64,000 nucleotides of DNA, taken from NCBI GenBank assembly GCA_030063045.1, contig JAQSEB010000014.1, positions 992,001-1,056,000 on the forward strand, given 5' to 3'. Below, piece after piece: positions 40,276-51,134 of this stretch. Positions within the stretch are counted from its first letter, which is position 1, and each line of letters starts with the position of its first letter. A model generated the notes under the pieces. That model was not told the DNA's origin. It saw nothing but the letters and a program-made list of their open reading frames with translations, and searched no databases. The position numbers were made by a program, and so were the translations under genes. This DNA is from Pratylenchus scribneri (Eukaryota; Nematoda; Chromadorea; Rhabditida; Pratylenchidae).

Positions 40276-43200
40276 ATGCATACCATAAATATCGACGAGC
40301 CTGCTTACAAAAAACCAAAAATGCATGGGAATGGGCAAGTCTGTGTAAGTGTTTGTGCTAATACGAAACATTAATATCTATCATCTTTTTTAGTCCCCAA
40401 ATTCAATTGCACCAATGGAGGAAAATGGGCAAGAAAATGTTCAACAAAAAACCCAACAACAACAAAAGGAGAATTCCATGGATGGCGGCGGAGTGGATAC
40501 CAATCTTTATTCGAGACAAATGTAAGCCGATAAATTATTGCTACTTTCATTAATCCTTCGACCTTAAGCTATGCTCTGGGTGAGTCAGCAATGTCCCATC
40601 TTCGCAAAGCATCAGTTCTGGTCAGCGGAATTGGCTCGGTTGGATTGGAAATTTCCAAAAATCTCATTCTTGGTTTATTTTTACACAACCTTATTCATTC
40701 AAAAATTGCTTTTTAGGAGGTGTTCGCAATGTTACTTTGCACGACCAAAAGCAGCTGACCTTCAACGATTTGTCCGCACATTTCTATTCTTCAGAGGCTA
40801 ACATTGGACAAAATCGTGTTCAAACATGTTTCGAAAAGTTAGCTGAACTGAATGACACAGTCAATTGCTCAATTTCCACCGAACCGCTAACTCAGGATTT
40901 CATCAGTCAATTCGATGTATTCTTTAAACTTATTAGATAAATAATAAATCTTTTCAATTTAAGCTTATTGTCATCACCGATGCTTCATGGGAACAGCAAA
41001 TCACTTTGAATAATTGGGCACGAAAGAATGGCAAGACCAAATTCATTGCGGCCGATGCCCGTGGACTTTTCTCCTATGCTTTTGTGGATTTGGGCGACCA
41101 ATTTCAAGTGAATGATTCGGATGGCGAAGCTTGCAAAGAGGTTTAGTACTTTAAAGAACCAAGCAAAATTGAATAATTTTAAGATTCTACTTGAACACAT
41201 CAACACGGAGACCGGCGAAATCCACACATTGGAGGGAACATTCCATGGATTGGAGGATGGCGATCAAATCGTTTTGGAGGACTTTGAGCAAGCGCAGCTG
41301 AACAATCTGCCGCCAATGACAATTAAAACCGCAAATAGTAATGAAAAAAATAGTTTCAATTATTAAATTAAATTATTTTGCAGAGGGAAATATTCTGAAT
41401 GTTGGAAAAGTGCTGGCGCCATTTGCCAATCTTATCCCGGCACAAATCACTCGCGGACGCGCAAAACAAGTGAAAGCGCCCAAAATGGTCACATTCAAAT
41501 CATTGGAAGCTGCAATGAATGAGCCGGAATTTCTCATTTGGGACTTTGCCAAATTCGACCAACCTCCACAATTGCATTCACTCTGGCAGGCTTTGTATCG
41601 CTTTGAGAAAAAGGTTTACTAAAAATAAATAAAAACAAATTAATTTTGGTTAATTTAGTATGGACGCTCTCCACAACCTCGTTCAAAGGAGGATGCAGAA
41701 CTTTTGAAGAAAGAATTGCTGGAAGGTTCGCCGGAAATTCCCGAGGAATTGCTCAACAATTTTTCTTATCAAGTAAAAATAAAATTTCAACATTTTTAAC
41801 TAATCATTGATTTTAGGCAACCGGAAATCTGCAGCCAATTGCCTCATTCATTGGTGGTTTTGTTGCGCAGGAGGCGATGAAGGCGGTCACCCATCACACA
41901 TTGCCATTGCGCCAATTTCTTTACACCGATTCATGCGAGGCACTTCCCGGGGAATATTCCACCTTTGATGCGGCCAAATTGACAATGGAAGATTGTGCAC
42001 CGGTTAATTTTGACATATTTGATTTAAGTATTTTGATAATTTTCAGCGAAATTGTCGCTATGATGGACAGGCAGCAGTTTTTGGTTGGCCATTCCAGGCG
42101 GCATTGGAACGCCAGCATTGGTTCATTGTTGGGGCCGGCGCAATTGGCTGTGAATTGCTGAAGAATTTTGCGATGATGGGAGCGGCCTGCGATAAGAATG
42201 GAGCCGGACAATTGACCATAACCGATCCGGACACAATTGAAGTCAGCAATTTGAATAGGCAATTCTTATTCCGTCGACCGGATGTTGGGGTAAATTTTGC
42301 GGGCGAATTTTGAATCATTTCTAAATGCTCATTCTTTTGCAGAAAAAGAAGTCAGAAGTTGCTGCCAATGCAGTGCAAAAATTCAATCCGACTCTGAATA
42401 TTCGTCCATTGGCTGAAATTGTGGCCGAAAGCACTGAACAAATTTTCCATGATGATTTTTTCCATCAACTCAATGGAATTTGCAATGCATTGGACAATGT
42501 GGAAGCACGTTCGTTTTTATTTACTAAATTAAAAATGCTCAATTTATTAATTTTAGGCCGTTATGTGGATCGTCGATGCGTTTATTATCAACTGCCATTG
42601 CTTGAGTCCGGCACAATGGGAACAAAAGGAAACACTCAAATGGTTTATCCGCATCTGACCGAATCATATTCGTAAGTCAATTTTAAATAATTTTTAATTA
42701 ATTTTATAATATTTAGATCCACTTCCGATCCACCGGAGAAGGAAACACCGGTTTGCACACTTCGCAATTTTCCATACCAAATCCAACACACAATTCAATG
42801 GGGAAAAGCGGTTTATACATTAATAAATTGTAAAATTAATTATTAATTTAAGAAATTCGTTGACCATTTCACATCGGTTGCCGAAACCGTCAATCAATAT
42901 TTGGACGATGTGGCCGGCTGCCTGCGACGAATGCGAGAGCAAATGAACCAAGCACAACAGCTGGAATTGTTGCGAACTCTCAACCGAGCATTGATTGAAG
43001 AATGCCCGAAAACCCGCGAGGATTGCGTCTATTGGGCCCGCGACCTGTTCGACACGCTCTATCGAAATGACATTCAGCAATTGCTGCACAATTTTCCACC
43101 TGATCAAGTTTGTGATTAATTAATTATCCAAAGTTTTTTAATTAATATTTAAAATATATTAAAATAACATTTTATAGGTCACTTCACATGGACAAAAATT

Positions 43201-44627
43201 TTGGTCTGGCACAAAACGATGCCCACATCCATTGACGTTCAATGTGCTTGATGTGAGTTTTAATTTGGATGAATTAAAAAAATAATAAATTGAAATTTTT
43301 AGAAAGATCACTTCGAATTCGTGTACACCGCCTCAATTCTTCGTGCCCAACTTTACAATTTGGAACCAATTTTGAATCGACTGGACGTCGCAAATTTGGC
43401 TCAAGCTTACCAATCCAAGCCATTCGTCCCTCGCGATGGAGTCCGAATTGCGGTGACCGATGCGGAGGCCACAAATGAAGCAGAGAATGGTGCCGGTGCC
43501 GATGGAGAAGGTTTTTACAAAAAAAAATGAAACATTAAATAAATTTTAGATGATGCTGAACGCATTTTGGATGTTCTGAATGTGAATTTGGCACGATTGA
43601 ATTTGGGCAACATTCAACGCTTTACGCCAATTGACTTTGAGAAGGACGATGACACAAACCATCACGTGGATTTCATTACGGCTGCATCCAATTTGCGGGC
43701 GGACAATTACAACATTGAAAAGGCGGATCGAATGAAGGTTTTTTGAATTATTTGGAATTAAATTGAATTAATTTTAATTTTTAGACAAAACAAATCGCCG
43801 GTCGAATCATCCCAGCGTTGGCCACCACAACGGCAATTGTCTCCGGATTGGTCTGCATTGAATTCTACAAAACAATTGAGGCAAAGGGCATCGCAAAAAC
43901 GCCAATTGAACGATTCAAGAATGCATTCCTCAATTTGGCCACTCCATTCATCGCTTTCAGTGAACCAGGGAAGGCAGCAAAGAAGAAGGTTTTTTAGCTT
44001 GATCCAAAGCCGACATAATTATATTAATTTAGTACCGTGACATTGAATTCACCCTTTGGGATTGTTTGGAAGTGAATGGCCCAATGACACTTGGCCAATT
44101 GATTGAATGGATTGAGGTATGAATAAGTTAAAGAGAAAATATTTAATTTGGCCAAAAAAATATTGAAATGGCGAATAGTTTAGTAGTTCAGTGGTCTGAA
44201 ACGGTTTCAATCTTCGGCCATTTTCAATTTTTTTATTTGACCAAATTAAAGATTACTAACCGAACAAAAACACATCTTTTAAACATTATCTTTCAGGCTC
44301 AAACTGGATTGACCGTGTCGATGATGTCTTCGGGCGTTTCTCTTCTCTACGCATTCTTCACTCCACCGGCAAGGGTAAAGGAGAGAAAGGAAAAAGAGTG
44401 AGTTTTTCGGTACTTAATTTCATCAATGATTTAATTTTTTAGCCTTCTAAAAGTGGTGGAAGAGGTGTCCAAAAATCCGGTCCCGGAATTTCGTCGATCC
44501 CTTGTTTTCGAAGTGATCACCCAAAATGACCAGGACGAGGATGTTGAGGTAGATGTATAAAAAAAGAAAATAAATTATATCATTCGTTTTTCAGATCCCC
44601 TATATCAAATATAATTTTCGCCGTTAG
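40276..44627 (+). CDS. uba-1: Ubiquitin-activating enzyme E1 (UBA1)
   Basis: Activates ubiquitin with ATP and passes it as a thioester to E2 enzymes; cytosol and nucleus. 22 exons, first 40276-40344, last 44595-44627; examples between: 40394-40521, 40569-40672, 40717-40916, 40964-41140, 42047-42289, 42853-43107, 43303-43510, 43785-43988. All junctions keep frame, 1,077 residues (human 1,058). Visible: inactive adenylation half with LYSRQ and [43 protein letters not shown], active adenylation motif [33 protein letters not shown], catalytic Cys in [41 protein letters not shown], and the ubiquitin-fold end [10 protein letters not shown]. Complete and apparently functional. The Met at 40276 is chosen because an acceptor lies just upstream and the short N-terminal extension ends in LYSRQ at the expected place. 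Confidence 0.97.
44130..44282 (+). repeat. Short hairpin repeat D in uba-1 intron
   Basis: Inverted halves centred near 44205: AATTTGGCCAAAAAAATATTG against the later AATTTTTTTATTTGACCAAATT. The stretch GAAATGGCGAATAGTTTAGTAGTTCAGTGGTC resembles the ends of the element at 48997-49278. Confidence 0.5.
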
Positions 44628-45387
44628 AAGAAGCAAATGACAAAGATGGAGAAGATAATTGGATATTGAGAAGAATTTTTGATGATAATTTAATTTGACT
44701 TTCCCCCAATTTTCCACCTTATCTATTAAATTGTTTTTTTTTTTTTTGCTTTTCCAAATAATTGGTGGACTTCTCCTTTAAAATTGCTTGACCTAAAAAT
44801 TACTTCTTCAGACCTTCATCAATCTACATATTTGTTTGTTTTTTTTTTGGTTTAAATAAACGAGTAAAATGCGCAAATTATTATCACTAGCTTCTACACT
44901 CCTTCGGGGCTCATAGAATTAATTTATGGAGAAAAGGAGGTTGAAAAAATCATTTGCCACCGCTGGGAATCGAACTTTCCTTTCACGCAAAAAAATCCAC
45001 AGCCCTAGTAGCGGCCGCTAAAAAAACTTCTATATTACTCATAACAGATAAAAAATATTTGCAAATTAGCATATTTCATGTTAAAATTAAAAAAACCATT
45101 ATCACCTTCATCTATATTTGACGTAACCAAAATCCTCCATAATCGAACCTGGCCATAACATTTTGGTCAAACCACGCAGGTCATCAAAAAAAATATTTAG
45201 CTAGTAGTGATCTCCAACCTAGAAAATCCTCGATACAAAAAATCAGTTCACTTTCAATCTATCTTCAAAAACATAGAGAAAACCACATGACAAACAAAAA
45301 AAAAACGGCGTCGGTCGCAATCTTAAATTATATTATGGTACATGCAAATTTATTTATTAATAATTTATAATGTGTGTGGGGTGGGGT
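44628..45387. other. 3' flanks of uba-1 and EGF gene 2
   Basis: AT-rich region after uba-1 and before the end of the minus-strand EGF gene. Contains T-runs, a likely polyadenylation AATAAA near 44857 (TTTAAATAAACG) and a tRNA-like fragment at 44956-45020. Confidence 0.45.
44956..45020 (-). repeat. tRNA-derived fragment (possible SINE or pseudo-tRNA)
   Basis: On the minus strand it reads TAGCGGCCGCTACTAGGGC, then a gap, then GTTCGATTCCCAGCGGTGG. The second part is a good internal promoter B box with T-loop; the first resembles an A box. The 5' acceptor strand that should pair with the 3' CCCAGCGGTGG is absent, so it is not an intact tRNA. Confidence 0.4.
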
Positions 45388-46487
45388 TCACCGATTCAAT
45401 ATTCTCACAAAAATGCTTTTATTCTTCTCATTCATTTGTGACTCTCGATTGTTGTTGCCATTTTCCAACCTTTCACATTCACCTCCTTCACAATCCACGT
45501 CTCTCCTGCCGTTGAATGTTTTAAGCAACAAAATGCGCTCTCTCAACCTTTGCCAATTCCATTTCCAATTTGGCATCATCGCCGTATCTTCATCTTGAAC
45601 CTCTCCACCATCTTTCTCTTTAATTTCCAAAATTCTGTCCACACCTTCGATGCTTTTCCTCAATTCATCGTGCATTTCGCTTAATTCCCTCATCAAAATT
45701 CGATGATTTGGATTGGCATTGGCATTCGGTTGGCCAAATGAATGCCTTGAATCCGAACTGCTATTTGGCCGAATTGATGAATGAAAGATTGGACCGCCGG
45801 TGGCATATTCATCCGCAGGTGTTATATCTGTGGTTGAAATGATTTGTTGTTGGATTCGAATGTTTTCCTCCTCTTCCACTCCAATTAATCCCTTTGCTCT
45901 GGCCAATGCCGCATAAAGGCGAATGGTTCGTTTTGAAAGGCGTTGATTTTCCCGAGCCAACTTCAAATTTTGCAAATAAAGTTTTCGGGCATTCAAACTG
46001 AAATGGATAATATTTTGATAAATTTTTCAAATTTTTTTTCACTGTTTCATACAACAACATGTCCAACCAAAAATGGCAATAAAAAGGGCGAAAATGCCAA
46101 GTAAAAAGGCAATTTTACAAAGGCGAGACAATTGTTCAGGAGTTTCGGAGAAGAAAATGGCATCCAACAGCCGTTCACACTTTTGACCACCGTAGCCATC
46201 TTCACAGCTTAATAATGAAATTGATAGAAATTAAAGGTTTAATATGAAATTTACTGGCAAAATTCGGATATTCCGTCCGTAAAACATTTTCCTTTATTCA
46301 GGCAAATTCCTTGGTCCGAACATTTCTCCCAACTTTCGGGAATGCCTGGGACACTCATTGCCAAAGGGACACAGAGGATTAGGAAGAGGAAAATTTGCAA
46401 TGAGAAAATGCCAATGGGAATTGGGAATTTTTGGAATTTTATCGAATAATTTGGTGGAGAAGAATGTCGTTCAACGGTCGATGACAT
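45388..46487 (-). CDS. EGF-like transmembrane protein 2
   Basis: Exons 46487-46255, 46207-46043, 45997-45388; 335 residues. A hydrophobic N-terminal stretch (about residues 24-48, IGIFSLQIFLFLILCVPLAM) acts as signal peptide. One EGF module follows, starting CSDQGICLNKGKC with spacing CX5CX5CX8CXCX8C. The intron at 46208-46254 splits the codon between Cys4 and Cys5 in phase 2. Then comes a membrane helix (LCKIAFLLGIFALFIAIFGW) and a cytoplasmic tail with a coiled coil (LYLQNLKLARENQRLSKRT). The same overall plan (EGF, then helix, then tail) is seen in the gene at 34721-36639, which suggests an EGF-family ligand, but there is no direct evidence of receptor binding. Confidence 0.78.
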
Positions 46488-46514
46488 TCCAAACCTTCGA
46501 TGATGACCAATAAC

Positions 46515-48328
46515 TAGGGTTGCTCAAAGTCGGTTTTAAACCGAGGTTTCCGGTTTTCGGTTTTCCCGGTTTTCCAATGTCGGTTTTCGGTTTCGGTTTG
46601 AAAAAATTCTCGGTTTTCGGTTTCGGTTTTCCGGTTTTTCGGTTTTTTGAAAAATGGTCAAAAAATTTTTGAAAAATTTAATTTTTCATAAAATTTCGCA
46701 AAAAAATCAAAGAAAATTTATTCAAATATCACATATCCAATATTTTACTTCAATTTTTAGTTATTCTTCTAGGTTAGCTTCAACAAAAAAGACCCAAAAG
46801 AGAAAATATTTCAAAAAAGCCAACAGAGAAAAATTTTAGCCTAAATAATTCACAAAAAGAAGAATTTAGAATAAAAATGGCCCCGCAGGGAGAAAAATTA
46901 GAAAAGAAATGCCATAAATGAAATAATTTATATTAAAAATGCCCGTTTAAGCAAAAAATTTCAGTTGAAAATAGTTTTGAATAAAAAATTAGACCAAAAA
47001 TTTCTTTGAGGGTAAAATTAAAGGCAAAGATGGCCATTGTCGCTCCGGGGCCAAAATGTGATTGGGGAGGTGTTGGCCAAATCCCGCCGGCCAGTAGGTC
47101 CGGGATTCCCCCCTGCCTCGGATGGGGACCGGAGGCGGCATGGATGCCGGATTAAGACCAAAGGGGGGGTGTATGGGGCTCCACCCAGTCATTTGGAGGG
47201 GACTGGGACCCGAGGCCAATATTGGGGCCAAATTGAGGCGGCTGGGGCCGATTTGCGCCAATTGGGTGGAAAGAAAAGGAGGGGGAAGGAATAGGGAGAA
47301 TATGGGGGATGTGGGAAAAGGGGATGAAGAAAAGAGGAAATGCCATGAATGGCTGGGGGCGATCGGTGGGAATTGCCGATCCCCGGGAATCGAAAGTTGG
47401 GCAAGCTGACCGGCCCTTGTAGGAAGAAACGACGGCTGGGGCCAGGAATGGCGGATTAATCCCACCCTCCTAAGAAGACAAACTCAATTTACTTCCCCAT
47501 TTCCAAAATACACAAATTAAAATATGGACTTTATTGGCGGCGATAAAAATATGAAAATAAGTGAAAATGGGGGAAAACATGTGGGGATGAAAGGGGGAAA
47601 AATCGAGGGGAAAATGCAGCGGCACGGCCAAAATCCCAGCAGCAGGATGACGCAGCCAAAGTGGCCAAAAGAGAAGGAGAGGAAAGCGCTGGGGGGCAAA
47701 ACTGGACTGGACGGAGGAGAAGACTGGATTGAGAACTGACTGGCTGAACAGACTGACTGGCTGAATGGGGGAGGGGCCAGGGATTTTAAACCCCGGGGAA
47801 AGAACCGATCATCCAATGTTGGAAATGGAGGAGGCGGAACAGGGAGGGGAGAACAGGGCTCTTCCAATGGCCAATTGGAAGGGAATGGAGATGGCCATAG
47901 AGGGAAAAGGCCCCGGGAAGAATAGGACCTCAATGAGGCATGTGGGGGGAGGGGGGGGGGGGGGGTATTCAATTCATTTCCCCAATCACACAATTCGCTT
48001 GAGTAGCGACAGCCATGGAGTAAAAAATCAGACAAAAATAGACCCGAAAGGAAAAATATTAAGCTAAAAATGATCCAAAAGATAATATTTTAAGCCTAAA
48101 AATGGCCCGTTAGGTAAAATTTTTAATTAAAAATGGTCGAATAAGGTAAAATTTTAACCAAAAATTGTCCCTCAAGGTGAAAATTAAAAACCGAAAAACC
48201 GTCGGTTTGGACCCTCGGTTTTCGGTTTTCGCGGTTTTCGAACCTCGGTTTCGGTTTCGGTTTTTGGGCCAAAAAACCCGGTTTTCGGTTTCGGTTTCGG
48301 TTCGGTTAACCGACTTTGAGCAACCCTA
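46515..48328. mobile_element. 1.8-kb hAT-like non-autonomous element
   Basis: Ends TAGGGTTGCTCAAAGTCGGT and the reverse complement, flanked by an exact 8-bp duplication CCAATAAC (46507-46514 and 48329-48336). Subterminal regions are dense in CGGTTTTCGGTTT on the left and the complementary pattern on the right (48180-48310). The centre (about 47030-47970) is G-rich, includes a run of about 15 G at 47951-47965, and has no transposase. The centre may be captured host DNA. Lies just upstream of EGF-like gene 2. Confidence 0.9.
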
Positions 48329-49402
48329 CCAATAACCAATAAATTTTGCTGCATTTTTTATGTTGGAGATGTGTTTTTTAGAACACTTTTTTGGAAGAAT
48401 TTGGAATTAATATTTGTTGAGTGATAAAAAAGTGAAAAGTGAGTGAAAATGAGGAGAAAGGGGAGTGGAGGAATTTGACGTAGAAGAATTGGTGGGTGAT
48501 CGATATTTTTGGCCAAACTCGGGAAGAATTTCGAAAATGAGAAAATTTGCAACTATTTGGGGAATTTCACTCAATGATGATGACGGAAAGAGGAATGAGT
48601 TGGTCAAATTCACCAAAATAACATTTGGCCTTGAGCCCAACATCTTCGAGACTCGAGAGGAAATCCAAAAGTACTTTGGATTAGCAAAAAAATGTGGAGT
48701 GCTTTTTCCCCAAATTTACTTCATTTTTCCACTTTTTTATTAGTCACACTTTCCAAGGTAATCCATTCAATTCAATTCAATCCATCCATTCCATTAGTCC
48801 CAAATGCAAACAAATCCACCGACAATGGGCCCACCGCGTGGAGACAATCCTCTAATCCATCAGTCAGACCCACAAATCTGCTCAAATATTTCCTTAAATT
48901 AATAAAGCAAATATTGAAATTTTCGTAACAGATAAATTTGTCATTTTTACTTCATTTTCCTATGAGGAAATAAAAAATTTACAAGAAAATATTTAAAATG
49001 GCGAAAAGATTCGGTTCAATGGTTTGTTCTAGATTCACAAACCCTTTATCCAATCGATAGATCTCGTTTAGATGCATCGAATGGTATATAATTTGTCATG
49101 TTGGTCAAAAGTGGAAGATAATAAATCGTTTAAACCATCTTTCAATTTTTGGTTCAAAACTAAATCATATCAAATTATATACTATTCGATGCGTCTCGAT
49201 GAGATTTTTCGATTGAGTATAGGGTTTAGGGTCTAGAACAAACCATTGGACCACTATAATCTTTTTGCCATTTTCAGTTTTTTTTTTCGCAAAATTAAAT
49301 TACTATCCATTAAAAAATTATAAAGTAATTGCAATTTGGAGGCAAAATAATTAAAATAATTTACGAAAGTAATTTGAAATGAAATTGTATGGGAAAAATT
49401 AA
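48329..49402. other. Intergenic with a hairpin repeat
   Basis: Contains the inverted-repeat element 48997-49278. An open stretch at 48465-48743 (plus) lacks a Met start and splice support and is not called as a gene. Confidence 0.4.
48997..49278. mobile_element. Hairpin repeat D, larger copy
   Basis: Left end AAATGGCGAAAAGATT and right end AATCTTTTTGCCATTTT are inverted copies. Interior arms also pair (GGTTTGTTCTAGA against TCTAGAACAAACC; CGATGCGTCTCGATG region against CATCGAATGG). A shorter relative lies in a uba-1 intron. Confidence 0.7.
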
Positions 49403-49840
49403 TTAGGAACAAATTGGTTCAACATGCGAAATTTGTGGCTCTCCATTTTGGCATTGAGTTAACACATTTACGCAGAATTTTCCATCATCATTCTTTGAAT
49501 CCATCAATAAATTTGCCGTTGGCCCCTTCACTTCAATTCGTTCATATTTTGATTTCATCTCTTTCATTGCACTATTTTGACAGAATTCACCCTGATAGCC
49601 TGGCGAACAACTATATTGGTGGAATATTAAAAAAATGAATTATTCAATTAATTCAATCAAAACGAACATGCAATAATAATTCACAATTAAATTCACAATC
49701 TCTCGATTCAATCCACAAATATCCTTGGGCAAACATTCGGTCAATTCTTGGGGTTGACTGATAATTACGAGAATTTGTGGCATCAGTAAAAGGGAGAAAG
49801 GAAAGAAAATTGGAAAATATGGAAATAATTTGATTTTCAT
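49403..49840 (-). CDS. Small secreted EGF-like protein 3
   Basis: Exons 49840-49668 and 49610-49403; 126 residues. N-terminal signal peptide rich in Phe and Pro (LFPYFPIFFPFSLLLMPQIL). A partial EGF fold follows: ECLPKDICG, then YYCIC and SPGYQGEFC. Compared with a full module the first cysteine is missing and the Cys3-Cys4 spacing is long (14). The intron splits the codon between Cys4 and Cys5 in phase 2, as in the other two EGF genes nearby. No membrane helix after the EGF; a short tail ends with further cysteines (KFCVNVLTQC). Possibly a degenerate paralogue or a decoy ligand; function unknown. Confidence 0.65.
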
Positions 49841-51134
49841 TTTTTAATTTTATTTTATGGGAAGAAATGAATGAATAATAAATAACCAACAATTTTGATG
49901 TCCACTTATTGATAAAAATTAATTCCAGTACATTTATGAGAGGTGAGGCAAACTCCTCAACAGTCATCAGAAAATGACGTAAATTCGGTTAGATAAGTTT
50001 TTCAATTTTTCCTTTAATTAGTTTTTACATAGTGAAACTCTGGCACTTGTACACTTTGTATCCACTTTTTTTTGTTGAGAAAGGAAAAAGTGAAGGGTCC
50101 CCCTTTTGGGTCAACAGGATTAGGGTTACGGTCATTTTGGGTACTGTAGATGAAATCCTGTTCCTCTGATGACTCTAAGACCCTAATCATGACAACCCAT
50201 AAGGGATCTCTTCAATTTTCCCCAATTGACCAAAAAAGCGGTTACAAAGTGAACAAACAAGTACCGAAACTCCTTTTAATAAACATCACTTTTGAGTTAT
50301 TTTTGTTCGAATGAGGTCAAAAAAAAACAATAGAAAATCAATTCTGTATTATTAATTTATTTATTAATATTATTTTAAATGCTATTAAAAGAACAAAGAA
50401 GAATAAATTTGTTTTGTTTATGTGTCGGAATTACCGGTCTTCTGTGCCGGTTCACCACTAACAAAATAATTTGATAGACGCTTTTTCCTGCACGCTGGCT
50501 ATTTGCTGGAGGCGATTTTCGGCCCATTGCTTCAGCCTCAATTCCATTCATTCATTCAATCGCCAATCATTCGGAGCGAGGATAACCGGAGAAAAAGCCG
50601 ACTAATCTATTCCAAACCAAACGAAAACCCAAAATCCACTTTCACTTGACGGATTCCTTCCATCCATCGTTTTATTCTGTTTTCCTTTTTTCGCCCATTT
50701 AATTGAAGCAATTCTGCGCGCCACTTTTTTTGTGGTTGTTCCCCTCCTTCCATAATTTCCCTTTCGCCATTCTTTTTCTGCTGCCGGCTGGCTTTAAGGT
50801 CGGTGGTTCCATTGCTTCTTCTGCTCTGGGTTTGCTGTTTGCTGCTGTTTAATTTGATTTTATCGCCGGCATTGTGTGAAGGATCCCTTCAACGAGTATA
50901 GGTAATTTTCAAGTGGAATTGTCAAAGGTGAAAAAAAGAACAAAGACCCTCTTCAGGAACAAAAATATTTGCATTTTTGACCATCTCAAAGTGGAGAATA
51001 TAGTTTCAATTTCACATTCTAAAAGTAAATTATTTATTAGAATTGAATTATTATTTCTTAATTTAATTAAATTAAACCCCCAAAATCCTAGAATTTATTT
51101 ATATTTTAAAGAATTGAATTTCCATTTTAGTCAA
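49841..51134. other. Divergent intergenic region
   Basis: Between EGF-like gene 3 (minus) and the channel gene (plus). 49990-50300 contains weak inverted sequence (GGGTTTTAGGGTC-like motifs around AGGATTAGGGTTACGG and its reverse CCCTAATCATGACAACCC). No gene seen. Confidence 0.4.
51121..51134 (+). promoter_or_regulatory. Probable spliced-leader acceptor of the channel gene
   Basis: TCCATTTTAG ends 4 bases before the Met codon at 51135, consistent with trans-splicing of a leader. Confidence 0.45.

Noticed and set aside
44956..45020. Intact tRNA gene
   Set aside because: The 5' acceptor strand and anticodon stem cannot be formed; only a tRNA-derived fragment is supported.
47037..48067. Overlapping frames inside the 46515-48328 element, possible transposase
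   Set aside because: Composed of Gly/Pro/Ser from G-rich sequence; no hAT dimerisation or catalytic motifs.
48465..48743. 92-codon open frame (VEEFDVEELVGDRYFW...)
   Set aside because: Looks mildly coding but lacks a Met start, splice partners or a family; left uncalled.
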